The notes: a model not told the origin generated them from the letters alone. Shown: positions 7,278 to 20,542, counted from the first letter of the stretch. The stretch is DNA of 59,203 nucleotides from JAVDCA01 sp036491235 (GCA_036491235.1 DASXCK010000472.1:1-59203); one strand, 5' to 3'. Program-made: numbers and translations.

Positions 7278-8240
7278 TCAATCCGCCGCGAGCTTCCCGA
7301 ACAGCGGCGTGCCCGGAACGAACGCGTCGAACGCAGCCCAGAATTGATTGCGGTACTGGTCCTGCTCCATCAGGATCTCGTGCTCCGCACCCGGGATGAC
7401 GACGTGCGAGCCGGCCCGCAGATGGATCGCGAAGGACTCGATCGCGGCCGTCGAGACGAGGCGATCGCCGCCGGCGGCGACGATCAGGATGGGCTGACGG
7501 ATGCGCATCGCGTAGGCAGGCGAGCGCATCTGCGCCATCGTGCGAAAGGCGGCATCGGCCCAGCTGACGGTGGGTGAGCCGAGGCCGAGCGCAGGCTCGG
7601 TCTCGAGCACCGCGGCAGCGCGGGCATAGCGCACCGGATCGCTGGTCAGCGGATTGCCCAGAAAGGGCCGTGTCTGCAGCACGGCCGGGCCGCCACCCGG
7701 CACATAGCCGCCGCCGCGGCCCGCGAAGCGCACGATGCGCGCAAGCCCGGGCGCCATCCCGAACATACGGCGCTCCGCGAGACGGAGCAGCGGCGCGGTG
7801 AGCACCATGCGGTCGAACCAGCGATGTCCCTTGGCGGCGGCCTGGATCAAGGCCGCGGCCCCAGTCGAGTGGGCAAGTGCGAACAGCGGCGGCGGGCAGT
7901 CGGGCAGCACCACCTCCTTCATGAAGGTCTCGAGATCGATGGCGTACTCGGCAAAGCTGCCAACGTGACCTTTGCGCGGATCCTTGAGCGCGCGCTGCGA
8001 CAGCCCCTGCCCGCGCCAGTCGAGGGTCGCGACGGCAAAGCCGCGCGCGCGCAGATCGCGTATCACCTCGAAATATTTCTCGATGAACTCGGCGCGTCCC
8101 TGGAAGACGCACACCGTGCCCTTGCGGCCGGGCGGCGGCGCCCAGCGTGCATAGCGCAGGAGCACGCCGTCAGGCGTCTCCAGCATCGCAGATGCCGCGT
8201 CCTCGGGCACCGGGTTGGCAGGGATGGAGATCAGTCGCAT
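7278..8240 (-). CDS. Alpha/beta hydrolase, lysophospholipase/monoacylglycerol-lipase type
   Basis: 320-aa serine hydrolase of the PldB/Hydrolase_4 group, acting on lipid esters. The nucleophile elbow is A-H-S-T-G-A-A (near residue 123; usual G-H-S-M-G), the acid is the Asp of A-A-G-G-D-R and the His is in G-A-E-H-E-I. The N-terminal strand-turn L-D-W-R-G-Q-G-L-S and V-F-Q-G-R-A-E-F-I-E-K are characteristic. There is no signal peptide, so it is probably cytoplasmic or membrane-peripheral. The start codon ATG 8240 gives the standard family N-terminus. Its substrate is unknown. Confidence 0.87.
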   Translation of the reverse strand: MRLISIPANPVPEDAASAMLETPDGVLLRYARWAPPPGRKGTVCVFQGRAEFIEKYFEVIRDLRARGFAVATLDWRGQGLSQRALKDPRKGHVGSFAEYAIDLETFMKEVVLPDCPPPLFALAHSTGAAALIQAAAKGHRWFDRMVLTAPLLRLAERRMFGMAPGLARIVRFAGRGGGYVPGGGPAVLQTRPFLGNPLTSDPVRYARAAAVLETEPALGLGSPTVSWADAAFRTMAQMRSPAYAMRIRQPILIVAAGGDRLVSTAAIESFAIHLRAGSHVVIPGAEHEILMEQDQYRNQFWAAFDAFVPGTPLFGKLAAD

Positions 8241-8413
8241 GGAAGAAAGGCAGCCGACTCGCGGTTCGTTCGCGTTATAGCAGCCGCCCGCCGCTCCCGC
8301 TCAACAAGACAACGCGTGGCGCCGGGGGCGGAACCACGTTCCCCCATTAACCTGTTGTTTACATTAAGGGAAACGGCGACTGCCACGAAAGCGCGAATGC
8401 GCTGTCCCGGCCC

Positions 8414-8442
8414 CTTGCGAGACCACAGTACCTTTCCCATCT
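8414..8442 (+). promoter_or_regulatory. Sigma-32 (RpoH)-like heat-shock promoter
   Basis: CTTGCGA (8414-8420), a 14-bp spacer, then TCCCATCT (8435-8442). This fits the heat-shock consensus CTTGAAA-N11-16-CCCCATnT with few mismatches. It would start transcription near 8449 and give an 86-nt leader in front of the Hsp20 gene, the size expected for a ROSE leader. Confidence 0.6.
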
Positions 8443-8448
8443 CAACCT

Positions 8449-8537
8449 TGCGCGGGGCCATCCGGCCCGTGCGGTTCCACAGTGGTCCGGCCCTTGTGGC
8501 GGATCCACAGCATGTCGCTCAAGGAGGATATGCCATG
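8449..8537 (+). promoter_or_regulatory. ROSE-type RNA thermometer upstream of hsp20
   Basis: The leader can fold into serial hairpins: GGGCC/GGCCC around 8454-8468, one around CCACAGTGG near 8477, TGTGG (8495-8499) with CCACA (8505-8509), and a final hairpin that buries the Shine-Dalgarno. The last pairs GCATGTC (8510-8516) with GATATGC across AAGGAGG. The motif TCGCT (8515-8519) opposite GGAGG is the ROSE signature U(U/C)GCU, giving the G-G and C-A mismatches that make the hairpin melt on warming. ROSE elements are known before small heat-shock genes of Bradyrhizobium and relatives. Confidence 0.82.
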
Positions 8538-8996
8538 CGTACGTTCGATCTTACTCCCCTCTATCGCTCGACCGTCGGATTTGACCGGCTGTTCTCGATG
8601 CTCGACCAAGTCGCGGGCTTCGATAACAGCGCCTCAAGCTATCCGCCGTACAACATCGAGCGCACCGGCGATAACACCTACCGCATCACGCTTGCGGTCG
8701 CGGGGTTTGCCGAGACCGAGATTTCCATCGAGGCGAAGCAGAACACCCTGACGATCAAGGGCGAGAAGCCGGCCAAGGCCGACGAGAAAAAGGGCGAGGT
8801 GCTCTATCAGGGCATCGCGGGGCGCGCGTTCGAGCGCGTATTCCAGCTCGCCGAGCACGTCGAGGTCCGCGGCGCTTCGCTCGAGAACGGGCTCCTGCAC
8901 GTCGATCTCGTGCGCGAGGTCCCGGAAGCCGCGAAGCCGCGCCATATCCGCATCGCCAACGGCAACGCGAAGGCGATCGACGCCAAGGCTGCCTGA
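8535..8996 (+). CDS. Hsp20/alpha-crystallin small heat-shock protein
   Basis: 153-aa IbpA-class chaperone that holds unfolding proteins for refolding by DnaK/ClpB. The alpha-crystallin domain covers about residues 35-130: Y-P-P-Y-N-I-E-R-T-G-D, Y-R-I-T-L-A-V-A-G-F, L-T-I-K-G-E-K, Y-Q-G-I-A-G-R-A-F-E-R-V-F and L-E-N-G-L-L-H-V-D-L are the class-A rhizobial sHsp landmarks. ATG 8535 follows AAGGAGG (8521-8527) at ideal distance; the longer open frame upstream is leader RNA. Regulation appears layered: an RpoH-like promoter plus a ROSE thermometer, with a strong terminator after the gene, so it is a monocistronic heat-shock unit. Confidence 0.95.
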   Translation: MRTFDLTPLYRSTVGFDRLFSMLDQVAGFDNSASSYPPYNIERTGDNTYRITLAVAGFAETEISIEAKQNTLTIKGEKPAKADEKKGEVLYQGIAGRAFERVFQLAEHVEVRGASLENGLLHVDLVREVPEAAKPRHIRIANGNAKAIDAKAA

Positions 8997-9050
8997 AGAA
9001 TTGGCATCCTGACAGCCTGACAACGATCGGCTGAAGTCTCGCAAAGAGGG

Positions 9051-9082
9051 GCGCCCCGGGTTTTCCTGGGGCGCTTTTATTT
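9051..9082 (+). terminator. Rho-independent terminator after hsp20
   Basis: GCGCCCC (9051-9057) pairs with GGGGCGC (9068-9074), followed by TTTTATTTT. It lies 55 bp after the hsp20 stop codon. Confidence 0.9.
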
Positions 9083-9164
9083 TGCGCAGTTACTTTCAGC
9101 GCACAGTGTCATGCCCCATGCAGGCGGCGCAGCATTCAGTAGCAAGGTCGCGAGCGTTCGTGAT

Positions 9165-9202
9165 TACTGGATTGCCCGCTTTACGCAAAAGCGGGCGATG
9201 AC
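9165..9202. repeat. Palindromic repeat, family B (short copy)
   Basis: TACTGGATTGCCCGCTTT is followed by the mirrored AAAGCGGGCGATGACAG. Longer members of the family are at 20431-20542, 25151-25304 and 33811-33926. It sits between hsp20 and the convergent secreted-protein gene. Confidence 0.75.
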
Positions 9203-9227
9203 AGAATCGCGTGTCGTTCGTCCAACC

Positions 9228-9959
9228 CTAGTCCAGCGGCGCGACCGGCGGCATGGAGGCGCCGCCATTGCTGTGCGGCGTATCCGCGGGAGGTGCGGCA
9301 GGCGCCGGCTGCGTCGGCACCGGATTCTGCGGCGCGGGCGGAGCCAGCGGCGCCTTCTGCGGCTCGGCGCCCTTCGACGGTTCGACCGGAATCGAGCTGG
9401 TCGCTTCCATCACATAGGGACGCGGACGCGGCAGCGGCGTCGTGCTGCCGGGTGCCGGCGCTGCGGCCTGCGCAGCAGGGCTTGGTTGCGCACCCAGTTG
9501 CGTATTTGCCTGCGACGGCCGTGCGTGCGGCACGACGCGCGGCGGCATCGGCGGGCGCGGCCCTCCAAAGCCATAACTGTCGTACCTGTCGTCGCGCGGG
9601 CCGAATATGCGGCCGTAAACCGGCCCGCGATAAGCTCCGTAGCCCGGCTCGCCGTGGCCGGTCGCGCGCACCGACATGGTGCGACCCGTATAGGCATCGA
9701 TCACCAGCCGATATTCGACGTCATTGCGATCGAGCGCGCGCAGCACATAGGTGTCGCCCTGGCGCATCGGACGGAAGAGCGGATCGAAGCCAGACGCGCG
9801 CGCCATGCGGGCGACGCGGTAGGGCGGCAGCGGCGGATATCCGCGCGGCATCGCCTCCGGCCGCGTGGGGGCAGACATAGGCATGGGCGACTGGGCCGAC
9901 GCGATGCCGGCGAGCGCAATCGAAGCGCCGCAGGCGAGCAGCAGCGTGCGAAGTTTCAC
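9228..9959 (-). CDS. Secreted Pro/Ala-rich protein with a PepSY-like segment
   Basis: 243 aa from a GTG at 9959, preceded by GGGGAGAG. The frame stays open far upstream across the next gene, but a signal peptide (K-L-R-T-L-L-L-A-C-G-A-S then A-S-A-Q) starts exactly here. Residues 45-95 contain G-F-D-P-L-F-R-P, Y-V-L-R-A-L-D-R-N-D-V and Y-R-L-V-I-D-A-Y-T-G-R, the strand pattern of PepSY-like domains. The rest is Gly/Pro/Arg-rich and then Pro/Ala-rich with no recognisable fold, probably a flexible periplasmic or wall-spanning tail. No function can be assigned. Upstream (rightward) is the threonine aldolase gene on the same strand. Confidence 0.75.
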   Translation of the reverse strand: MKLRTLLLACGASIALAGIASAQSPMPMSAPTRPEAMPRGYPPLPPYRVARMARASGFDPLFRPMRQGDTYVLRALDRNDVEYRLVIDAYTGRTMSVRATGHGEPGYGAYRGPVYGRIFGPRDDRYDSYGFGGPRPPMPPRVVPHARPSQANTQLGAQPSPAAQAAAPAPGSTTPLPRPRPYVMEATSSIPVEPSKGAEPQKAPLAPPAPQNPVPTQPAPAAPPADTPHSNGGASMPPVAPLD

Positions 9960-10096
9960 GGATGACTCTCCCCATCGAATGCAATTTGTTATTGCCCACA
10001 GGACACCGCGCGATTGCGGCGCCCCTGGGGCGGTTGATTCATGTATTCGGTGCCCGCCCTCGCCGGCAGAGCGGTATCCGCTGCTGCCCAAAGACG

Positions 10097-11149
10097 CTAA
10101 CCGCCGGCGACATCCACGAAACGATCGACTTCCACCTCGGTCGTGGCGAACGACGTGACGAGGCGCGCGAGCACGTCGCCCGGCTTGATCGTGATACCGG
10201 TGGGGACGCCATCGCTCGGGCGCGCGTAATAGCTGGCGCCGGCGGCGCGCAGACGCACATCGGCCGCCGCCGGCAGCACGACGAATACAATGTTGGCGTC
10301 GACCGGCCACACCGGGGGCAGCGCGTGTTTGGTGAGGCCGCGCGCGAGGCGGTCGGCTAGGCCGTTGGCGTGGCGCGCCCATGCGAGCCAGTTGCCGTCG
10401 GCCAGAAAGCCATCGAACTGCGCGGCGACGAAGCGATGCTTGGAGACAAGATGGCCGCCGCGCTTGCGTCGCTCGTGCATCGCGTCGGCGCTCGCGCGAT
10501 CGAAGATCACGATCGCCTCGGCTGCCATCGCGCCGCCCTTGGTGGCGCCGAATGAGAGAATGTCTACGCCGGCCTGCCACGTCATCGCGGCGGGGCTCAC
10601 GTTGGTGCGCGCCAGCGCATTGGCGAAGCGCGCGCCGTCCATATGAAGCTTCAGGCCGCGCGCGTGCACGATATCGGCCAGCGCCTTGACCTCGGCAGCG
10701 GTGTAGATCGTGCCGGCCTCGCTGGCCTGGCTGATGGAGACGGAGGCGGCCTGGACCGCATGCGGCCGGTGGCCGGTGTGCCGCGCGATCGCGTCGGCGA
10801 GCGTTCCGGGCGCGAGCTTGCAGCCCTCGCCGGAAAGCCCGATGAGCTTGAGCGCGCCGCCGAAGAATTCCGGCGCCCCGCACTCGTCGACCATGATGTG
10901 CGCCTCGGCGTGGCAGAGCACGCCGCCCCACGGCGGCGTCACATGGGCGAGCGCAAGCGCGTTGGCGGCCGTGCCGGTCGCGACGAGAAAGACCGCGGTA
11001 TCGCATTCGAACAGCTCGCCGATGCGGCGCTCGACCACGCGGGTGAGATCGTCGTTGCCGTAGCCGAGCGCGTGGCCGTGATTGGCCCGCGCGATGGCAT
11101 CGAGCACGGCGGGTGCAATTCCGGCCGCATTGTCGCTGGCGAAGTTCAT
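10097..11149 (-). CDS. Low-specificity L-threonine aldolase (PLP-dependent)
   Basis: 350-aa fold-type I PLP enzyme that cleaves L-threonine or allo-threonine to glycine and acetaldehyde. The opening M-N-F-A-S-D-N matches the family start. The PLP lysine is Lys204 in S-F-G-A-T-K-G-G, and Asp171 in H-M-D-G-A-R-F contacts the pyridine nitrogen. A-T-G-T-A-A-N (near 57-63) binds the phosphate. Length and motif order are typical of the beta-eliminating lyase/aldolase (Beta_elim_lyase) family. The gene is divergent from gltB across a long spacer. It could supply glycine or scavenge threonine. Confidence 0.9.
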   Translation of the reverse strand: MNFASDNAAGIAPAVLDAIARANHGHALGYGNDDLTRVVERRIGELFECDTAVFLVATGTAANALALAHVTPPWGGVLCHAEAHIMVDECGAPEFFGGALKLIGLSGEGCKLAPGTLADAIARHTGHRPHAVQAASVSISQASEAGTIYTAAEVKALADIVHARGLKLHMDGARFANALARTNVSPAAMTWQAGVDILSFGATKGGAMAAEAIVIFDRASADAMHERRKRGGHLVSKHRFVAAQFDGFLADGNWLAWARHANGLADRLARGLTKHALPPVWPVDANIVFVVLPAAADVRLRAAGASYYARPSDGVPTGITIKPGDVLARLVTSFATTEVEVDRFVDVAGG

Positions 11150-11666
11150 TCGAGGGTCTCCAATTTCGACAAGGGCGATTGGGGCGATCGCGGCAGGCGC
11201 GACAGTTGGGCAAAAGGGCAGCCGGTAGACCGGCCGCTTTCGACGTTATCCCTCAAACATGCCATGCTGCGGCGCAACGGGATTGCGCAACGTCACGGTC
11301 CGTGGTCCTCTTGTTGCCGCCAGGGAACCGCCGCGGCAACAAAAGGGTCGCAAAACACGATTCAGGGGATGGCGAACCCTTGTTTCCGTGGCAGAATTTT
11401 GGCATGGTGAGTTAGGACAGTAATACTGCCCTATAACGACGGCCGGCGCCTGGCCGAGGTCATCCCGGCTGCTGGGCGGGCGGGGATGCGCCGCAAGATG
11501 CCGACGGCATCAGAGCGCCGAACGAGCGGCCACATAGAACCGCCAGAATGGTGGACCGGCTGCCCGGCACGACACAAGTGGACCTTGTACTGCACGCCAT
11601 ACGGCGCAGCGGATGAGGTGGGTGCGCCAACGGCTGCGGCCGCGGGCGGGAGGCGAAGGACGCGAG
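11150..11666. other. Long gltB upstream region with several dyads
   Basis: 517 bp without a credible gene. It contains a perfect 10-bp inverted repeat TTGTTGCCGC/GCGGCAACAA (11311-11342), an operator-like dyad AGGACAGT-AAT-ACTGCCCT (11414-11432, one mismatch) and a short perfect hairpin GATGCCG-A-CGGCATC (11497-11511). These are candidates for control of gltBD or of the divergent aldolase gene. No NtrC site or sigma-54 promoter was recognised. Confidence 0.55.
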
Positions 11667-16415
<4,749 letters not shown>

Positions 16416-16520
16416 TCGCGGTCACTTCGCGGCGCGCGGCTTCCTCACCCGCGCCACACCGCTAACAGCGCCGCACGCTGGCGCACGGAACGACTGAGAT
16501 TTGAGACGTTAAGAAGCAAG

Positions 16521-17954
16521 ATGGGCAAGGTCACCGGGTTTCTCGAGTTCGATCGCATCGACCGCGACTACGCGCCGGTCGAGGAGCGCGTGCGCCACTG
16601 GCGCGAGTTCGTGCTGCCGCTTGCCGAGAAGGAGACGCGCGAGCAGGCCGCGCGCTGCATGAACTGCGGCATCCCGTACTGTCACACCGGTTGCCCGGTG
16701 AACAACCAGATCCCGGATTGGAACGACCTCGTCTATAGCGGCGACTGGAAAACGGCGGCGCGCAACCTGCATTCGACCAACAATTTCCCCGAGGTCACCG
16801 GCCGCGTGTGCCCGGCGCCGTGCGAAGCCTCGTGCACGCTCAACCTCGACGACAATCCGGTCACCATCAAGACGATCGAATGCGCGGTCGCCGATAAAGC
16901 CTACGAGCAAGGCTGGATCGTGCCGGAGCCGCCGGCGCAAAAGACCGGCAAGCGCGTCGCGGTCGTTGGCTCCGGCCCGGCCGGGCTCGCCTGCGCGCAG
17001 CAGCTCGCGCGCGCCGGCCACGACGTGCACGTCTACGAGAAATTCGCCAAGGCCGGCGGCCTGCTGCGCTACGGCATTCCCGACTTCAAGATGGAGAAGC
17101 ACTACGTCGACAAGCGCGTCGCGCAGATGGAAGGCGAAGGCGTGACCTTCCACTACGGCGCGCATGTGGGCGTGAACGTGCAGGCCGATAAGCTCGTCGC
17201 CGATTACGACTCGGTGGTGCTCGCGGGCGGCGCCGAGAAGGGCCGTGACCTGCCGATCCCGGGCCGCGACCTCAAAGGCATCCACTACGCCATGGAATTT
17301 TTGCCGCAGCAGAACCGTCGCGTGTCAGGCGAAGCGGCACCGGCCGGCGACCTTCCGCCGATCCTCGCCAAGGACAAGCATGTGATCGTGATCGGCGGCG
17401 GCGACACCGGGTCGGACTGCATCGGCACATCAATCCGCCAGGGCGCGCTGACGGTGACCAATTTCGAGATCATGCCGATGCCGCCCGAGAAGGAGAACAA
17501 GCTGCTGACTTGGCCGGACTGGCCGCTCAAGCTGCGCACCTCGTCGAGCCACGAGGAAGGGGCGAAGCGCGAGTTCTCGGTGCTCACCCAGAAATTCACC
17601 GGCGAGAACGGCCAGGTGAAGAAGCTGCACTGCGTGCAGGTCGACGCGAAGTTCAAGCCGGTGCCGGGCTCGGAATTCGAGATCGACGGCGATCTCGTGC
17701 TGCTCGCGATGGGCTTCGTGCACCCGGTGCACGACGGCATGATCCAATCGCTCGGGCTGACGCTCGACGCGCGCGGCAGCGTCAAGGCCGATACCGAAGG
17801 CCCGCAGAGCTACAAGAGCTCGCTCGATAAGGTTTTTGCCTGCGGCGACATGCGGCGCGGCCAGTCATTGGTCGTCTGGGCGATCCGCGAGGGACGGCAG
17901 ACCGCGCATGCGGTCGACAAGTTCCTGATGGGATCGACGCTGCTGCCGCGGTAA
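16521..17954 (+). CDS. gltD: Glutamate synthase [NADPH] small subunit
   Basis: 477-aa GOGAT beta subunit, passing electrons from NADPH through FAD and 4Fe-4S clusters to GltB. Two N-terminal Fe-S motifs are visible: C47-x2-C50-x3-C54-x3-C58 and C97-x3-C101-x3-C105. The FAD Rossmann motif V-A-V-V-G-S-G-P-A-G-L is near residue 145 and the NADPH motif V-I-V-I-G-G-G-D-T-G-S near 290, followed by the family end C-G-D-M-R-R-G-Q-S-L-V-V-W-A. It lies 105 bp after gltB on the same strand, so the two are very likely cotranscribed. Followed by a palindromic repeat. Confidence 0.97.
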   Translation: MGKVTGFLEFDRIDRDYAPVEERVRHWREFVLPLAEKETREQAARCMNCGIPYCHTGCPVNNQIPDWNDLVYSGDWKTAARNLHSTNNFPEVTGRVCPAPCEASCTLNLDDNPVTIKTIECAVADKAYEQGWIVPEPPAQKTGKRVAVVGSGPAGLACAQQLARAGHDVHVYEKFAKAGGLLRYGIPDFKMEKHYVDKRVAQMEGEGVTFHYGAHVGVNVQADKLVADYDSVVLAGGAEKGRDLPIPGRDLKGIHYAMEFLPQQNRRVSGEAAPAGDLPPILAKDKHVIVIGGGDTGSDCIGTSIRQGALTVTNFEIMPMPPEKENKLLTWPDWPLKLRTSSSHEEGAKREFSVLTQKFTGENGQVKKLHCVQVDAKFKPVPGSEFEIDGDLVLLAMGFVHPVHDGMIQSLGLTLDARGSVKADTEGPQSYKSSLDKVFACGDMRRGQSLVVWAIREGRQTAHAVDKFLMGSTLLPR

Positions 17955-17959
17955 TCTCC

Positions 17960-18066
17960 CGGTCATTGCGAGGCCAGCGAAGCTGGCTGAAGCAATCTCG
18001 ATCCGCAAACGCATGCGCCTGTTGAGCGAGATTGCTTCGGCGGGCTTCGCCCCCCTCGCAACGACG
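17960..18066. repeat. Palindromic intergenic repeat, family A
   Basis: GTCATTGCGAGGCCAGCGAA at the left and ATTGCTTCGGCGGGCTTCGC with CTCGCAACGACG at the right, with inner inverted repeats (CAGCGAAGCTGG). It separates gltD from the following Bug receptor. Confidence 0.82.
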
Positions 18067-18085
18067 TAGTTCTCAGGAGAGCGCC

Positions 18086-19057
18086 TTGCCGATCTCGCGC
18101 CGCACGCTTCTCACGACCACTCTCGCCTCCGGCGCGATGCTGCTCGCGGATGCTACGCGCGCTTCCTATCCGGAGCGGCCGATCCGGCTGATCGTTCCGT
18201 TCCCACCGGGCGGCGCCGTCGATCCTGTCGCGCGCTTCATCGGCGAAGCACTGCATGATCGCCTCAGCCAGCCCATCGTCAGCGTCAACCGCGGCGGTGG
18301 CGGCGGCAGCCTCGGCATGGACGAGGCCGCGAAGGCGCCCGCTGACGGCTACACGATCGTGCTCGATCACAGCGGCATGGCCTACATGCCGGGACTCTAC
18401 AGCAACCTGCCGTTCGATCCGGTGAAGGATTTTGCGCCGATCATCACGGCGGTGGCGGGCTTTTACGTGCTGGCCGTGAATCCCGCCCTACCGGTCAAAT
18501 CGGTGGCCGACCTCATCGCCTACGCCAAGGCCAAGCCGGGCAAGCTCAACTTCGGCTCGGCTGGCATCGGCTCGACCCTGCACCTTGCCGGCGAGATGTT
18601 GAAGCGCGAGGCGGGCATCGACATGCTGCACGTGCCCTATCGGGGCGGGGGTCCGGCGATCAAGGACCTCATCAGCGGCCAGATCCAGCTCATGTTCGCG
18701 CCTGCCGTCGCGATGCTGCCGCTCGCGAAGAGCGGCAAGGCGCGCGTGATCGCGCAGACGCCGGCGAAACGCTCGTCGCTCGCGCCGGACATTCCATCCG
18801 TTGCCGAGACGGTGCCCGGCTTCGACATCGTCGGCTGGTATGGTCTCGCGGCACCGGCCGCCACGCCGAAGGCCGACATCGAGCGGATCAACACCGAACT
18901 CAGCGCGGCACTCAAATCGCCGGCGCTGATCGAGCGGCTGCGCGAACTCTCCTACGAGCCGATCGGCGGGACGCCCGAGGAGGCGGCCGCGCGCATCAAG
19001 GCGGATGTTGCGCGCTGGACAAAGATCATCCGCGACGCCGGCATCAAAGCGCAGTGA
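18086..19057 (+). CDS. Bug family (TTT) substrate-binding protein with Tat-like signal
   Basis: 323-aa periplasmic carboxylate receptor. I chose a TTG start at 18086 because AGGAGAGC sits just upstream and the protein then begins L-P-I-S-R-R-T-L-L, a twin-arginine signal peptide ending T-R-A-S. The mature part opens Y-P-E-R-P-I-R-L-I-V-P-F-P-P-G-G, then A-D-G-Y, L-P-F-D-P-V-K-D-F, H-V-P-Y-R-G-G-G and P-S-V-A-E-T-V-P-G, the Bug fingerprints. Twin-arginine export is uncommon but known in this family. The next gene, 7 bp downstream, encodes an MmgE/PrpD protein, so the receptor may deliver a carboxylate to that enzyme. No TctA/TctB genes are present. Confidence 0.9.
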   Translation: MPISRRTLLTTTLASGAMLLADATRASYPERPIRLIVPFPPGGAVDPVARFIGEALHDRLSQPIVSVNRGGGGGSLGMDEAAKAPADGYTIVLDHSGMAYMPGLYSNLPFDPVKDFAPIITAVAGFYVLAVNPALPVKSVADLIAYAKAKPGKLNFGSAGIGSTLHLAGEMLKREAGIDMLHVPYRGGGPAIKDLISGQIQLMFAPAVAMLPLAKSGKARVIAQTPAKRSSLAPDIPSVAETVPGFDIVGWYGLAAPAATPKADIERINTELSAALKSPALIERLRELSYEPIGGTPEEAAARIKADVARWTKIIRDAGIKAQ

Positions 19058-19064
19058 TCTCGCC

Positions 19065-20420
19065 GTGGATCAGAATCTCAAAACCGACGCGGTCACGCTG
19101 ACAAAAACCCTCGCCGCGCATCTTGCCGGTGTCGGACCATCCGATCTGACGGTGCCGGCACGCGCGGCCGCGCGGCGCGGCATGCTCGACTGGATCGGCT
19201 GCGCGCTCGCGGGCAGCGGGCATCCGGAGATCGACATTCTCGTCGCGGTGCTCAACGAGACCGGCGGGCGGCCGCAGGCGACCGTGCTCGGACGAAATCT
19301 CAGGCTCGGCCTGCTCGATGCGCCGCTCGCCAACGGGCAGATGGGTCACCTGCTCGACTTCGACGACACGCATATGGGCGGCGTCGTGCTGCACACGTCC
19401 TCGCCGGTGCTCGCCGCGCTCTTCGCGCTGGCCGAGCGCAGACCGGTCAGCGGTGAGGATCTGATGCTCGCCTACGCGGTCGGCTTCGAGGCCGGCGTGC
19501 GCGCCGGGCGCGCGGCGCCCGGCCATCACAAGGGCGGCTGGCACCTCACGGGCACGCTCGGCTCGATCGCGGCGGGCGCCGCCTGCGGCCGGCTTCTCGG
19601 CCTCGACGGGCAGCGGCTCACCTACGCACTCGGCATTGCGGCGACGCAGGCGGCCGGCATGCAGCAGAACCGCGGCACCATGTGCAAGTCGTTCCATGCC
19701 GGCAAGGCGGCGCAGAACGGCGCGCTTGCGGCGCTGCTCGCCGAACGCGGCTTCGACGCGAGCCAGGAGATCGTCGAGGGCAAGCGCGGCTTTTCACGCA
19801 TCTACAGCGACGTCGCGGCAACCGAGGCACTGACGGCAGACCTCGGCGGCCAATGGCTCATCGAGACGAACGGACACAAGCCCCATGCGTGCGGCGTCGT
19901 GCTGCATCCGTTGATCGACGCCGTGATCGCAATCCGCGCGCGCGAGCGCATCGATCTCGCGGCAGTCAGTGCAATCGAGCTGCGGCTGCATCCGCTGGTG
20001 CTGTCGATCACCGGCGTCACCGAGCCGACGAGTGGGCTGCAATCGAAATTCAGCTTCCGCCACTCGGCTGCGGTCGCGCTCGCGGACGCCGCGGCCGGCG
20101 TCGCGCAGTACTCGGACGAACGCGCCACCAACCCGGTCATTGGGGAGCTGCGTCGCAAGGTGACGGCGGTCGCGGACGAGACGCTGCGCAAGGACGAGGC
20201 CTATGCGACGATCGTCGCAGGCGGCGCGCGGCACGAGGTGCATGTCGCGCACGCGAGCGGCACCACCGACAATCCGATGAGCGACGCCGCGATCGAGGCG
20301 AAATTCCTCGCCAATGCGGCGCCGACGATTGGCGCCGAGCAGGCGCGCAAGGCGTGCGAGCTCGTCTGGTCCCTCGACAAGGTCGCCGACCTACGCGAGC
20401 TGATCGCGCTACTGGCGTGA
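19065..20420 (+). CDS. MmgE/PrpD family protein
   Basis: 451-aa member of the 2-methylcitrate dehydratase/immune-responsive gene family (cytosolic, metal-independent dehydratases and isomerases such as PrpD and cis-aconitate decarboxylase). Recognisable segments: R-G-M-L-D-W-I-G-C-A-L-A-G-S-G, G-H-L-L-D-F-D-D-T-H-M (near residue 100), the G-T-L-G-S-I-A-A-G-A-A-C-G-R-L-L-G-L region, H-A-G-K-A-A-Q-N-G (near 212) and K-P-H-A-C-G (near 278). GTG 19065 is the first start after the receptor stop codon; no strong ribosome site is seen, consistent with translational coupling. Pairing with a Bug receptor recurs in proteobacteria, but the substrate is unknown. Confidence 0.88.
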   Translation: MDQNLKTDAVTLTKTLAAHLAGVGPSDLTVPARAAARRGMLDWIGCALAGSGHPEIDILVAVLNETGGRPQATVLGRNLRLGLLDAPLANGQMGHLLDFDDTHMGGVVLHTSSPVLAALFALAERRPVSGEDLMLAYAVGFEAGVRAGRAAPGHHKGGWHLTGTLGSIAAGAACGRLLGLDGQRLTYALGIAATQAAGMQQNRGTMCKSFHAGKAAQNGALAALLAERGFDASQEIVEGKRGFSRIYSDVAATEALTADLGGQWLIETNGHKPHACGVVLHPLIDAVIAIRARERIDLAAVSAIELRLHPLVLSITGVTEPTSGLQSKFSFRHSAAVALADAAAGVAQYSDERATNPVIGELRRKVTAVADETLRKDEAYATIVAGGARHEVHVAHASGTTDNPMSDAAIEAKFLANAAPTIGAEQARKACELVWSLDKVADLRELIALLA

Positions 20421-20430
20421 CTATTTTGCA

Positions 20431-20542
20431 GCGTCATTGTGCGCAAAAGCGAAAGCTGGCAATCCGGCAATCACGATCCTCTCGAGAAAGCGATCGCCGA
20501 CGCCCAGGCGAACCGGGTTGCCCGCTTTCGGGGGCGATGACG
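20431..20542. repeat. Palindromic repeat, family B (degenerate)
   Basis: GCGTCATTGTGCGCAAAAGC at the left, CAATCCGGCAATC inside and GGGTTGCCCGCTTTCGGGGG CGATGACGG at the right. It lies between the MmgE/PrpD gene and the convergent SGNH hydrolase gene. Confidence 0.65.

Noticed and set aside
9228..11213. One 661-residue frame on the minus strand spanning two genes
   Set aside because: The signal peptide and GTG start at 9959 and the separate aldolase frame show it is two genes; the joined part is an Arg-rich shadow frame of the aldolase.
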